64,000 bases of DNA from JAKACA01 sp049510975 (lineage in GTDB: Bacteria > Actinomycetota > Acidimicrobiia > Acidimicrobiales > Bog-793), in assembly GCA_049510975.1 (NCBI GenBank), contig JBEKYM010000006.1, forward strand, positions 1-64,000. The letters are read 5' to 3'. The position numbers and the translations under genes are program-made. Under the pieces are notes generated by a model. It searched no databases and had not been told where the DNA came from. It worked only from the letters and a program-made list of their open reading frames with translations. Positions within the stretch are counted from its first letter, which is position 1. Every line of letters starts with the position of its first letter. Of the stretch, positions 44,389 through 53,396 are shown piece after piece.

Positions 44389-46322
44389 CCGTCGAGGGGG
44401 ACCACCCAGTCGAGGCGGGTCCCGCCCTCGGCGGGGAGCGTCACAGCAAAGCTCCCCCCGAGCAGCCGGGCTCGCTCCTCCAAGTTCGCAAGGCCGCTCC
44501 GCCGGCTCTGCTCAGTGACGCCCACACCGTTGTCGGCCACCGTCACGAACACTTTTCCATCGGCGATCGACACCTGCACCGAGACCGCCGTCGCCGCAGC
44601 GTGGCGGGCGACGTTCGAGAGCGCCTCCCTGAGGACGGCAAACACATGGGGAACTGCCGCCGCCGACACGCCGGCATCGACCGGGCCTTCGAAGCGGAGC
44701 GCAGGGACGAAACCGAGCCCCTCCTCGGCCGCATCCACCAACTCGACGATCTGTGCTCGGAGATGCATCTCGTCGAACGGCCGGGAGATGTTGTAGATCG
44801 TGTTGCGGATCTCGCGGATCGTCTCGTCGAGCGAGTCGATGGCGTCGATCAGCCGGTCGCCGACGAGCGAACGCTCGACGAGGGGAAGGGTGCTCTGCAG
44901 CGCCATGCCGGTGGCGAAGAGCTGCTGGATGACATGGTCATGGAGGTCGCGGGCGATCCGCTCGCGATCACCGATCAGCATCATCTGTTCACGATCCTGG
45001 CGAGCCCGTTCGAGCTCGAGCGCAAGCGCCGCCTGAGCCGCAAGGTTCTCTGCCACAGCCAGATCACCCGTGCTGAACTCGGCTGCCCCCTCCCGCCGCA
45101 CGACCGTCAGCGCTGCGCTGGCGACGCCGCCGACCACGATCGGGACCCCGAGAGTGGGCCCGTCCGGGACCGCCGGCGAAACCCCCACCGACGAGACTGC
45201 GCTCCGGCGGGTGACGAGGATGTGCTGGCCGGTCGCGAGCACACGCTGCGCGAATGATGCGTGCACGGGTAGCACGGCGCCGAACAGCTCCGATGCCGCC
45301 TCCGTCGTCGCCGCCACGCGCTGCTCACCGGCCTCTCCAATGCTGATCACCGCAACGGGCGCACCGAGGAGCTCGCCGGCGTGCTGGCAGATGAGGCTGA
45401 GCGAGTCCGAAAGCGGCACGTCGGACAACAGCGCCAGCCGGATCTCGGCCGTCGCAGCGTGCTGGTGCTCGAGACGCTCCTCCTCGGCGAGCAAGCGGTG
45501 AAGCTCGTCCTCCGCCCGCTTACGCTCGCTGATGTCGCGAGCCATCGACGAGAAACCCAGCAGAGCCCCGCCCGGGTCACGCAACGGTGACACGGAGACG
45601 GCGACGTCGACGTCGTGACCGCCCCGATGCCGCCACCTCGTATCGCGGGCGCCCCGCGAGGCGCCTTCGGTTGCGAGAGCGAGCAGCTCCTCGAGCACGA
45701 CGGAACCTTCCGGAGGTACGAGCGTGGCGATGTGGGTGCCGAGGATCTCCTCACGGGAGTAACCGAAGAGCGCCTCGGCGGCGGGGTTCCAGCTCGTGAT
45801 CCTGCCTTCGAGCGTCGTGGACATGATGGCGTCGAGCGAGGACCTCACGATCGTCGCCAGCTCGGTCTGGGCTGCGGCGGCCGCTCGCTTGTCCGTGACG
45901 TCGCGTACGGCAGCGACGACGAGTTCGGCGCCCCCGCTCGTGATCGGGGCGAGGCTGATGTCGACGGGAAACTCGTAACCGTCACGACGTCGACCGCTGA
46001 GCTCGAGATCAGCGCCCATCGGACGGACGTCCGGGGAGGCGAAGAACGCCGCACGATGCTGGCGGTGCCGGTGGCGGGCACGCTCGGGCACGAGCGTCTC
46101 GATGAGCACTCCGGCAAGCGCGCCCGACGGGTACCCGAACAGCTCCTCCGCCCGCGGGTTCAACGACACGATCCGCCCGCCTGCATCGACGACCACGGCT
46201 GCGTCCGGCATGAGGGACAAGAACGCGCTCAGCAGCTCGTCGGAGATCATCGACGCATCAGAACCCGTACGGCTCGGTCCGGCTGGTTCGACCACGGGAT
46301 CGACTGACTCAATGTCGCGCAA
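44385..46322 (-). CDS. orphan PAS-PAS-GAF sensor histidine kinase (NarL/DevS-type)
   Basis: 645 aa from TTG at 46322; ATG at 46250 is an alternative, and TACGAT 9 nt before the TTG could be a -10 box. PAS1 (VVDAGGRIVSLNPRAEELFG) and PAS2 (STTLEGRITSWNPAAEALFG) precede a GAF domain at about 305-445. HisKA_3 carries His461 in ERIARDLHDHVIQQLFATGM. The ATPase has REALSNVARHA, VADNGVGV and SGLANLEERARLLGG. No membrane helix is seen, so sensing is cytosolic, and the signal is unknown. No response regulator is adjacent. Confidence 0.93.
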   Translation of the reverse strand: MRDIESVDPVVEPAGPSRTGSDASMISDELLSAFLSLMPDAAVVVDAGGRIVSLNPRAEELFGYPSGALAGVLIETLVPERARHRHRQHRAAFFASPDVRPMGADLELSGRRRDGYEFPVDISLAPITSGGAELVVAAVRDVTDKRAAAAAQTELATIVRSSLDAIMSTTLEGRITSWNPAAEALFGYSREEILGTHIATLVPPEGSVVLEELLALATEGASRGARDTRWRHRGGHDVDVAVSVSPLRDPGGALLGFSSMARDISERKRAEDELHRLLAEEERLEHQHAATAEIRLALLSDVPLSDSLSLICQHAGELLGAPVAVISIGEAGEQRVAATTEAASELFGAVLPVHASFAQRVLATGQHILVTRRSAVSSVGVSPAVPDGPTLGVPIVVGGVASAALTVVRREGAAEFSTGDLAVAENLAAQAALALELERARQDREQMMLIGDRERIARDLHDHVIQQLFATGMALQSTLPLVERSLVGDRLIDAIDSLDETIREIRNTIYNISRPFDEMHLRAQIVELVDAAEEGLGFVPALRFEGPVDAGVSAAAVPHVFAVLREALSNVARHAAATAVSVQVSIADGKVFVTVADNGVGVTEQSRRSGLANLEERARLLGGSFAVTLPAEGGTRLDWVVPLDG

Positions 46323-46612
46323 GATGGTGCAATCGTACCCCGCGACCGGAAAGGGACAGCTCAGACCCGGTCACGATCGGCGAAAGGGAACGTCTTCGAT
46401 TCTCAGACGGTGGAAGCCCACCGGGACTCGGGGTCGACCGACCGACCCTTCGACCCTCCCTATGAAAATTCGACCCGAATTCGGCGGATTGAAAAGTGCC
46501 TGAGGAAGTGGCGGGATACCGTCAGATCATCCTGCGCGGGCCTCGCCCTGGTCCTCATCCGGCGTGGCTGCGCGGCCGAGGACACCAGACGACTCAAGGA
46601 GGCCAGCGACCC

Positions 46613-47506
46613 ATGCACGCCTGTTCCCCGCCCATCAGCGATCCTCTTCTCCGCCGCGTCCGGCGCCTGGCGACGTTCCGGCGAGCAGTTGCCGCTTCGG
46701 CGCTGCTCGCTGTCGCCTTGACGGGCGCGGGCGTTCCGGCGGCGTCCATCGCGTCGGCCTCCACGACCACGAAGAGTCCCTTGCCGCCTGCTCTGCGAAA
46801 ATTCGCCCACTGTCCGGTCGGCAACCCGAACGTCTCGCTCTGCCTGACAGCCGCCTCGACCGGGACGTTCCAGATCAACTCGACGACGCTCACCGAGTCC
46901 TCGCCGATCGTCCTCAACCTCGGCTTGATCCAGAACCCCGACGGCACCATGACCGTGGTGCTGCCCGATGACGGAACCCCGGCGATGAGCGCTCCGCCCA
47001 TCAGCGTGCCGGGCGGTCTGCTGGGCATTCCGGGAGCGTCCGGTCCTCTCGCCGTGACGGCGACGCCGCAGCTCGTCGGGCTGCCGACTTTCAGCTTGTT
47101 CAACCTCGAGACGACCGACGGCCCGGCGATCAGCCTGCCGACGGACGTGCTGCTGACCAACCCGTTGCTCGGCACCGACTGCACGGTCTCGTCGCCGAGC
47201 GACCCCACGACCCTCAACCTCACCGACGGCACGACCAACCCGCCGGGCCCGAACACGCCGATCAGCGGGAGCATCGGCAAGGTGCGGGCGAACAAGTACG
47301 GCGGCGTGTCCACCAAAGGCACCGTGCTCGTCGACAACAGCTTCGCCGTTCCGGGCGCGTCCGGCTGCGGCCTGCTCGGTGTCCTCGACCCGATCATCAA
47401 CGAGCAGAAGGGTCTTCCCTCGCCAGCAGGTACGAACTCGGTCACCCTGACGGGCAATTCCGAGCTCGTCTCGGCGTCGGCCATCCGCCAGTACATCGAA
47501 AGCTGA
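46613..47506 (+). CDS. secreted protein, member of the Mce-flanking four-cysteine family
   Basis: 297 aa from ATG at 46613, fixed by AAGGAGG 10 nt upstream. The signal peptide FRRAVAASALLAVALTGAGV ends near ASIASA. Four mature Cys occur (FAHCPVGN, SLCLTAA, LGTDCTV, ASGCGLLG). Its C-terminal half matches the pattern of the two secreted proteins at 57588 and 58323: a Cys followed by Thr/Leu strands, then F-A-V-P and C-G-x-x-G and a late LP. No named domain is recognised. It is about 770 bp upstream of the mce permeases, separated by another secreted protein gene, and may supply a soluble partner for the Mce system (inference). Confidence 0.72.
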   Translation: MHACSPPISDPLLRRVRRLATFRRAVAASALLAVALTGAGVPAASIASASTTTKSPLPPALRKFAHCPVGNPNVSLCLTAASTGTFQINSTTLTESSPIVLNLGLIQNPDGTMTVVLPDDGTPAMSAPPISVPGGLLGIPGASGPLAVTATPQLVGLPTFSLFNLETTDGPAISLPTDVLLTNPLLGTDCTVSSPSDPTTLNLTDGTTNPPGPNTPISGSIGKVRANKYGGVSTKGTVLVDNSFAVPGASGCGLLGVLDPIINEQKGLPSPAGTNSVTLTGNSELVSASAIRQYIES

Positions 47507-47608
47507 GCCATGTCGTGCCGGTGATGTTTACCGACCCTACTGATGGGTAACTAACGGGCCGGACGAGCGAGTCTCGCCCGCATTCTGACCATGAGGAGAG
47601 GGGACACA

Positions 47609-48169
47609 ATGAGATTGACTCGACGTTTCGCGGCCGCAATTGCTGGCCTCGCCGCACTCGGCACCATGGTGGTGGCCGCCGGTGGGGCAGCCTCCGGCGG
47701 CGTCGCGAGCGCCTCGGTTCGACCTGCAGTGACCGAGACGACCTGCACCACCTCGAGCGCCACGGCGAACATCTCGCCAGGTGTGCTGTTCACGACGAAC
47801 GGCAAGCAGACCATCACGGCGACGTTCTCGATCAGTGGCTGCAACGCCGTGGGCAGCCCGCCGGCGACTGCAGTGAGCGGCAACATCAAGATGAGCTCCA
47901 AGAACCTCACGTGCATCTCCGGCAAGGCGAGCGGTACGTTCACCTCGACGGCGAACAACTCTTCGAGCTCGACGTCGTCAGGCAGCATCACCCTGAAGGC
48001 GACCTCGACGGCTCTCAAGTTCACGATCTCCGGAACCGTGAAGAAAGGCTTCCTCGCCGGTTCCAAGATCAAGGGCACCTTCACCGCTACGCCGGTGAAG
48101 GGCAACTGCACGGCTGGCAGCCCGCTGACCGAGGCCACCATCGCCAACAACGGCAACGTCACGCTGTAA
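47609..48169 (+). CDS. small secreted beta-rich protein
   Basis: 186 aa from ATG at 47609, with GAGGAGAGGGG upstream. The signal peptide (RRFAAAIAGLAALGTMVVAA) ends near ASAS. The mature part is Ser/Thr-rich with alternating polar and hydrophobic residues, typical of a beta-barrel or beta-sandwich; four Cys (TTCTTSS, SGCNAV, LTCIS, GNCTA) suggest two disulfides. No family is recognised and similarity to the other secreted proteins of the locus is weak. It is the last gene before the mce operon; strong hairpins separate the two. Confidence 0.7.
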   Translation: MRLTRRFAAAIAGLAALGTMVVAAGGAASGGVASASVRPAVTETTCTTSSATANISPGVLFTTNGKQTITATFSISGCNAVGSPPATAVSGNIKMSSKNLTCISGKASGTFTSTANNSSSSTSSGSITLKATSTALKFTISGTVKKGFLAGSKIKGTFTATPVKGNCTAGSPLTEATIANNGNVTL

Positions 48170-48187
48170 GTGCAGACACAGGTGTCA

Positions 48188-48256
48188 CGCGAGCGCCAAC
48201 CGCTCGCGCCGGCCGGTGAGTGGCTGGTGGCTGACAGAACCACCGCCACTCACCGG
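48188..48256 (+). promoter_or_regulatory. two strong hairpins ahead of the mce operon
   Basis: Hairpin 1 is an 8-bp perfect stem, CGCGAGCG/CGCTCGCG with CCAAC loop (48188-48208). Hairpin 2 pairs CCGGTGAGTGGC with GCCACTCACCGG (12 bp) and continues, after one bulged T, with GGTGG/CCACC around a 9-nt loop (48213-48256). There is no T-tract. They begin 19 bp after the secreted-protein stop and end 20 bp before the first mce ATG, so they may end the upstream transcript, protect RNA ends or attenuate read-through. Confidence 0.6.
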
Positions 48257-48276
48257 CTTGACCCGCGCTCGGCCCG

Positions 48277-49128
48277 ATGACCGCCAGTGTCGGAGCCGGG
48301 GGCCGGGCGCCGTTCGGCACCGTGGCGCGCCTTCCGACCAAGGACCGGAGCGGACCGGTCAAGTTCGTCGAGACGTTCGGTGCGCTCTGCTCGATGATGC
48401 TCGACGCCTCCTTCCTGGCCGTCGAGAGCATCGCCAAACGCCGCTTCGCCTGGCGCGAGTTCTTGGAGCAGGCGTGGTTCCTGGCGTCGGTCTCGGTGCT
48501 GCCGGCGCTCTTGATCGCCTTCCCGTTCGGCGTCGTCATCGTGCTCGAAGTCGGAGGCTTGGCAACCTCCATCGGGGCCACGTCGTTCGTGGGCGCCGTC
48601 GACGCCGTCGGCACCGTCCGCGAGGCGGCGCCCATCATCACGGCGCTCGTCCTCTCGGGCGCCGGCGGGTCGGCCATCTGCTCCGACCTCGGCTCCCGGA
48701 CGATCCGTGACGAGCTCTCGGCACTGACGGTGATGGGAATCGACCCCGTCGAGCGGCTGGTGGCACCCCGTCTCCTCGCCGCCACCGTCGTCGCCGTGCT
48801 CTTGAACGGCGTCGTCGCCCTCGCCGGCGTCGTGAGCGGCTACCTCGCCGCCGTCTACATGCTGCACGGCTCCGCCGGAGGCTTCCTCAACTCCTTCAGC
48901 TCGTTCTCGCAGCCCGCCGATCTCATCGAGTCCGAGCTCAAGGCGGCCATCTTCGGCCTCATCGCCGCGTCGGTGGCCTCCTACAAGGGCATGACGGTGG
49001 AGCGCGGGCCGGCCGGTGTCGGCGAGGCCGTCAACCAGTCGGTCGTCATCACCGGCATCGCCCTGTTCCTCCTCAACCTCGTCTTCACCGAGATCTTCCT
49101 CGTCCTCGTACCGCCGAGGGTGCTGTGA
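48277..49128 (+). CDS. yrbEA: YrbE/MlaE-family ABC permease A of the Mce system
   Basis: 283 aa with five to six helices. MlaE marks: VSVLPALLIAFPFGVVIVLE, VREAAPIITALVLSGAGGSA and ICSDLGSRTIRDELSALTVM, then GIDPVERLVAPRLLA, the coupling and substrate helix region of this permease family. With its partner it would form the membrane channel driven by the MlaF-type ATPase at 59188. It is the first gene of an operon whose internal junctions are mostly 4-bp overlaps. The operon imports or moves lipids across the cell envelope in other actinobacteria. Confidence 0.93.
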   Translation: MTASVGAGGRAPFGTVARLPTKDRSGPVKFVETFGALCSMMLDASFLAVESIAKRRFAWREFLEQAWFLASVSVLPALLIAFPFGVVIVLEVGGLATSIGATSFVGAVDAVGTVREAAPIITALVLSGAGGSAICSDLGSRTIRDELSALTVMGIDPVERLVAPRLLAATVVAVLLNGVVALAGVVSGYLAAVYMLHGSAGGFLNSFSSFSQPADLIESELKAAIFGLIAASVASYKGMTVERGPAGVGEAVNQSVVITGIALFLLNLVFTEIFLVLVPPRVL

Positions 49129-49985
49129 GCGCCCTCAATGCCGGCGTGAGCCGGGCGTCCTTGCCAGGCTCTGGGCTCGTCCAGCGCCTCGTCGGACAGC
49201 TCGTCTGGTTCGGCCAGCTCCTCGTGTTCGGCGTCGAGGTCGTCCTCAGCGTGCCGGTCGTCCTCGTACGACACCGGCGTGAGGTGTGGCGGCTCATCGG
49301 AGAGGTCACCTTCGGCGGCGGGCTCCTCGCCATCGCCGCCAGCACCGTCCTTGTCGCCGGCGTGCTGTCGGCCGCCCTCGGTATCCAGCTCGGCCTCGAG
49401 GGCTATCAGGGATTGAACATCGTGGGACTCGGGCCGCTGGCAGGGTTTCTTTCGGCCTTCGGCAACACTCGCGAGCTGGCGCCGCTCATCACGGCCTTCG
49501 GCCTCGCCGCCCAGATGGGTTGCCGGTTCACCGCCCAGCTCGGAGCCATGCGGGTGACCGAGGAGATCGACGCCATCGAGGTGATGGCGATCCCGTCGCT
49601 GCCCTACCTCGTCACCACCCGCATGATCGCCGCCCTGACGGCCACCATCCCGATGTACCTGCTGGCGCTCTCTGGCGCCTACCTCGCCTCCGAGTTCACG
49701 GTGCTGGTCGTCGCCCACCAGGGAACGGGCACCTACCTGCACTACTTCCACCTGTTCCTCACCGGCAAGGACATCCTCCTGTCGACCGTGAAGGTCGTGG
49801 TCTTCGCCGTCATCGTGACGTTCGTCCACTGCTACTACGGCTACACCGCCAGTGGCGGGCCGGAGGGCGTCGGCCGGGCGGCGGGGCGCGCTATCCGAGC
49901 GAGCATCGTGCTCATCGCCGTCAGCGACATGCTGATGACGATCCTGTTCTGGGGTACCTCGAGCGGCGTGAAGGTGTCGGGATGA
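49125..49985 (+). CDS. yrbEB: YrbE/MlaE-family ABC permease B of the Mce system
   Basis: 286 aa, start GTG overlapping the previous stop (GTGA). Paralogue of the preceding permease, with NTRELAPLITAFGLAAQMGC, RVTEEIDAIEVMAIPSLPYL and CYYGYTASGGPEGVGRAAGR matching the MlaE pattern. The helix with FGVEVVLSVPVVLVRHRREV is the typical N-terminal interfacial helix. The two YrbE proteins usually form a heterodimer in actinobacterial Mce transporters. The mceA start overlaps its stop by ATGA. Confidence 0.93.
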   Translation: MSALNAGVSRASLPGSGLVQRLVGQLVWFGQLLVFGVEVVLSVPVVLVRHRREVWRLIGEVTFGGGLLAIAASTVLVAGVLSAALGIQLGLEGYQGLNIVGLGPLAGFLSAFGNTRELAPLITAFGLAAQMGCRFTAQLGAMRVTEEIDAIEVMAIPSLPYLVTTRMIAALTATIPMYLLALSGAYLASEFTVLVVAHQGTGTYLHYFHLFLTGKDILLSTVKVVVFAVIVTFVHCYYGYTASGGPEGVGRAAGRAIRASIVLIAVSDMLMTILFWGTSSGVKVSG

Positions 49986-51307
49986 GGGCGTTGCGAGAGG
50001 GCGCCGTCCAACTGCCGGGCACGAGCTCGTATTGGCGGCGGAGCGTCGTCGCCCTGCTCGGCGTCGTACTGCTCCTCATCGCCGCAGTCGCCGTCGCCCT
50101 CGTCGTGGGAGCCTTCAGCGGCGACTTCGGCAGCTATGTGACGGTACGAGCCGAGCTTCCGCTCGGCGCCAACGCCCCCCAGATCGACAGTCCGGTCGAG
50201 TACCGGGACGTCACGGTCGGCAGCGTCGTCAGCGAGGGCACGACAAATGGGCGATCCGTCGTCGTCGTGCTGCACCTCGCGCCCTCGGAGATCGACGTCA
50301 TCCCGGCCGGGGTTCGAGCCACCGTGGCGCCGCTCTCGATCTTCGGCAACCCGTATGTCGATCTGGAGCCGCCAGCGAACCTCGGGGGCGCCCACCTCGT
50401 TGCCGGCCAGCTCATCGAGGCCATCCCCGTCAGCAATCCAGCCTCGCTGCAGAGCACGCTCGCCAACCTCGACGACGTCCTCAACTCCATCCACCCGGCC
50501 CAGCTGGACGAGATCCTCACCTCCGTCGCCACTGCCTTGAGCGATCAAGGCGACCAGCTCGGTGCCACGTTCCATCAGGCGTCGGCCTACCTCGCCAGGA
50601 TGCTCCCGTTGTTGCCGACCTTCGAAGGCGACCTGAAGTTGCTGTCGCCGGTCGCGAACCGGCTGGCGTCCTCCACCAAGCCCCTCCTCGACGTCCTCGC
50701 CAATCTCACCGTCACGTCGAAGACCGTGCTCGGCGAGAAGAGCCAGCTGCACCAGGTCCTCTCGACCGGAGCGTCCGTGGCCGGGCAGTCGGCCGCCCTG
50801 CTAGCAGCCATCCAGCAACCGTGGCAGGCACTCCTCGAGTCGTCCGGCCCGCTGCTCGAAGACGTCTCGCAAAGTCCGAGCGAGATCGCCGACATCCTCG
50901 AGGGCCTCGACAGCTGGAGCAAGGCCTGGTCGGCTGCCGAGCGTGCCGGGCCCTACCTGTCGCTCACGGCGACGGTGGCCGTGCCGAACGCCGCCGACCT
51001 CGTCGTAGCCGAGCTCGGGGCGAACGATCCGGACGCCCTCTTCGCCGACGGCATCGGCGCCAACCTCGTCAACCCGGCGACCTATAGCTCGTCCGACTGC
51101 CCCAGCTATGCGGCAACAGGCTCGAACTGCGACCCTCTGAGCGGCGGCGCCGTCGACGCCGGCACCTTGTCCGGGCCGGCGCAAGAGAGCGCCGTCGCCA
51201 CCATCGCCGCCGGTCTCGACCACGGGCGGGTGCCGTCCTCGCCTGCGGTGGCCACGTTGCTGCTCGGACCGGTGCTCGGGGCTCTGGCCGTGAGGAGCGC
51301 TCGATGA
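49982..51307 (+). CDS. mceA: Mce-family lipid-transport protein A
   Basis: 441 aa from ATG at 49982, which overlaps the permease stop; the frame is open upstream inside the permease gene but not used. One anchor helix (SVVALLGVVLLLIAAVAVAL) precedes the MCE/MlaD domain at about residues 40-120 (ELPLGANAPQIDSPVEYRDV, TVGSVVSEG). A long helical region with heptad character follows, as in the needle-forming part of Mce complexes. The end contains a Cys pair (YSSSDCPSYAATGSNCDPLS-like region). Named A by operon order, not by sequence match to a mycobacterial Mce1A. Confidence 0.9.
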   Translation: MRALREGAVQLPGTSSYWRRSVVALLGVVLLLIAAVAVALVVGAFSGDFGSYVTVRAELPLGANAPQIDSPVEYRDVTVGSVVSEGTTNGRSVVVVLHLAPSEIDVIPAGVRATVAPLSIFGNPYVDLEPPANLGGAHLVAGQLIEAIPVSNPASLQSTLANLDDVLNSIHPAQLDEILTSVATALSDQGDQLGATFHQASAYLARMLPLLPTFEGDLKLLSPVANRLASSTKPLLDVLANLTVTSKTVLGEKSQLHQVLSTGASVAGQSAALLAAIQQPWQALLESSGPLLEDVSQSPSEIADILEGLDSWSKAWSAAERAGPYLSLTATVAVPNAADLVVAELGANDPDALFADGIGANLVNPATYSSSDCPSYAATGSNCDPLSGGAVDAGTLSGPAQESAVATIAAGLDHGRVPSSPAVATLLLGPVLGALAVRSAR

Positions 51308-52383
51308 GGTCGAAGCACCAGTTCAGCAACGTCGTCGTCGCCCTCGTGGTCTTCACGGCCGGCTGCCTGCTCGCGACCGGTGTCGTGGCGGCGACGCTCC
51401 TCGACTTCAGCTCAGAGCCGACAACGGGCTACACCGCCATGTTCGTCAACGCTTCCGGGCTCCAGACCGGTGACACCGTACGCATCGCCGGCGTGCAAGT
51501 GGGCACCGTCGGCAGCGTGCGCCTCGTCGGCGAGGAAGCCGAGGTCAGCTTCAGCGCCGACTCCTCCCAGCACCTGACGACGACCACGCTGGCGGAGATC
51601 CATTACGAGAACCTCCTCGGGCAGCGCTACCTCGCCCTCGTACCCGGGTCCTCGCCCGGCACGGTCCTGCGACCAGGGGCCGTCATCCCGACCTCGCGCA
51701 CCCAGCCCGCCCTCGATCTGACGGCCGTGTTCAACGGGTTTCAGCCACTGTTCTCGGCGCTCACGCCCGACCAGGTGAACCAGCTGACGCAGTCGATCAT
51801 CGACGTCTTCCAAGGCCAGTCCGGCACGATCGAGAACCTCACGGCCCAGACTGCCGCCCTCACCGACAACCTCGCCCAACGCCAGGTCGTGATCGACGAG
51901 CTCGTGACCAACTTGTCGCAGCTCCTCGGCACCGTCGGGACCCACGACCAGCAGCTCGGGTCGTTGATCGACAACTTCACCTCCATGGTGAAGGGCCTCG
52001 CCAGCCAGCGGAGTCAGATCGGCGCCAGCATCAACGGCCTGTCGTCGTTCACCTCGCAGCTGGCTCAGGTGCTCAGCAAGTCGCAGCCGCAGATCAACCA
52101 GGACATCAGCGGTCTCGCCGGCTTCTCCGCCGCCCTCGCCGCCCGTCAGCAGAGCCTGAACGACGTCATCGGCAACTTCCCCGGGTTCCTCGACACCATC
52201 GACAAGGTCATCAGCAGCGGGAGCTACCTGGGCGTGTACCTCTGCAACCTCACCATCGAGGCCGAAGGGCAGCTCGACATCTCCCTCATCCCCGGCGTGA
52301 GCCCGCCACAGCCGGGGGACCCGCTCACGCTTCCCTCCGGCCCGGTCGGGGACCAGGCCGATCACACCCGGAACTGCGCATGA
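51304..52383 (+). CDS. mceB: Mce-family lipid-transport protein B
   Basis: 359 aa, ATGA overlap with mceA. Anchor helix VVVALVVFTAGCLLATGVVA, MCE domain at about 40-120 (YTAMFVNASGLQTGDTVRIA, GVQVGTVGSVRLV, YENLLGQRYLALVPG), then a helical region full of Leu/Gln/Asn repeats (TDNLAQRQVVIDELVTNLSQ). The tail has YLCNLTIEAEG, a pattern usual in MceB proteins. It would be one of six subunits in the hexameric periplasmic tunnel. Confidence 0.92.
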   Translation: MRSKHQFSNVVVALVVFTAGCLLATGVVAATLLDFSSEPTTGYTAMFVNASGLQTGDTVRIAGVQVGTVGSVRLVGEEAEVSFSADSSQHLTTTTLAEIHYENLLGQRYLALVPGSSPGTVLRPGAVIPTSRTQPALDLTAVFNGFQPLFSALTPDQVNQLTQSIIDVFQGQSGTIENLTAQTAALTDNLAQRQVVIDELVTNLSQLLGTVGTHDQQLGSLIDNFTSMVKGLASQRSQIGASINGLSSFTSQLAQVLSKSQPQINQDISGLAGFSAALAARQQSLNDVIGNFPGFLDTIDKVISSGSYLGVYLCNLTIEAEGQLDISLIPGVSPPQPGDPLTLPSGPVGDQADHTRNCA

Positions 52384-53396
52384 AACATTTCCGCGAACGC
52401 AACCCGCTCGTCGTCGGTCTCTCGGCCCTCTGCGTCCTCGTCCTGGCCGTCGTCGGTGCCCTCAACTTCTCCAAGCTGCCGCTCTTCGGCGGGGGAACGA
52501 CCTATCAGGCGGACTTCGTCGACGCCAGCGGCCTTGCGACCGGAGACATCGTCACCGTGGCCGGCGTCCGCGTCGGCGAGATCACCGGCATCTCCCTCGA
52601 CGGTGACAAGGTCCTCGTCAGCTTCACCGTCGCCCAAGGCGTCCACCTCGGCGACACCAGCTCGGTGGCCGCAAAAGTGCTGACACCCCTCGGCCAGGAG
52701 TACCTGGAGGTGACGCCGGCGGGCCCCGGGACCCAGTCGAGCGCCGGCGCCATTCCGCTCTCGAGGACCTCGATCCCGAACACGCTCATCGGCGACCTCT
52801 CGCAGGCAACCTCGGAGGGCGAGCACTACGACATCGGCGCCCTCGTCAAGTCGCTCGAGGTGAGCAGCCAGGATCTCCAGGGGACGCCCGCCAGCCTGAC
52901 GACGGAGGCCCTCGCCGGTCTCGCTCGCTTCTCCGGGGTGCTCGCCGCCCACGAGCAGGAGCTGTCCACCATCGTCACCCAAGGGGCCGCCCTCACGACG
53001 GTGCTCGCCAAGCGCAGTCAGGAGCTCGTGACCCTCGTCGGCCAGAGCAACCTCGTCCTCCAGGTGCTCGACCAGCGCCGGCAGGCGATCCACCAATTGC
53101 TCGTCACGACGGCGGCGCTCTCCACCCAGCTCACCGAGATCTTCAAGGGCGACAACGGTCCCTTGACCGAGTTGTTGAGCAAGCTCACGACGGTGTCGGC
53201 CGTCCTGTCGAACGACAGCACGAAGCTCAGCGACGCCGTCCCCATCCTCGCTGCCTTCGACCGCTACGCCGCCAACGTCACGGGCTCGGGACCCTTCGCC
53301 GACGTCGTCATCCCGACCATGCTCATCCCGGACAACATCATCCAACAGTGCGGCACCTCGCACATCGCCAATCCCGGCCAAGGGTGTCAACCGTGA
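52380..53396 (+). CDS. mceC: Mce-family lipid-transport protein C
   Basis: 338 aa, ATGA overlap with mceB. Begins KHFRERNPLVVGLSALCVLV as the anchor; MCE domain at about 40-120 (YQADFVDASGLATGDIVTVA, GVRVGEITGISLDGDKVLVS, TPLGQEYLEVTPAG). A helical coiled-coil-like segment with KRSQELVTLVGQSNLVLQVL follows, and the C-terminus is short with a Cys pair (QQCGTSHIANPGQGCQP). Standard member of the set, with no unusual feature. Confidence 0.92.
   Translation: MKHFRERNPLVVGLSALCVLVLAVVGALNFSKLPLFGGGTTYQADFVDASGLATGDIVTVAGVRVGEITGISLDGDKVLVSFTVAQGVHLGDTSSVAAKVLTPLGQEYLEVTPAGPGTQSSAGAIPLSRTSIPNTLIGDLSQATSEGEHYDIGALVKSLEVSSQDLQGTPASLTTEALAGLARFSGVLAAHEQELSTIVTQGAALTTVLAKRSQELVTLVGQSNLVLQVLDQRRQAIHQLLVTTAALSTQLTEIFKGDNGPLTELLSKLTTVSAVLSNDSTKLSDAVPILAAFDRYAANVTGSGPFADVVIPTMLIPDNIIQQCGTSHIANPGQGCQP

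Noticed and set aside
46323..46480. Possible riboswitch-like structure (GGTGG-AAGC-CCACC hairpin and GA-rich loops) ahead of the 46613 gene
   Set aside because: Compared mentally with c-di-GMP, c-di-AMP, cobalamin and SAM consensus cores; none of the invariant segments is present.
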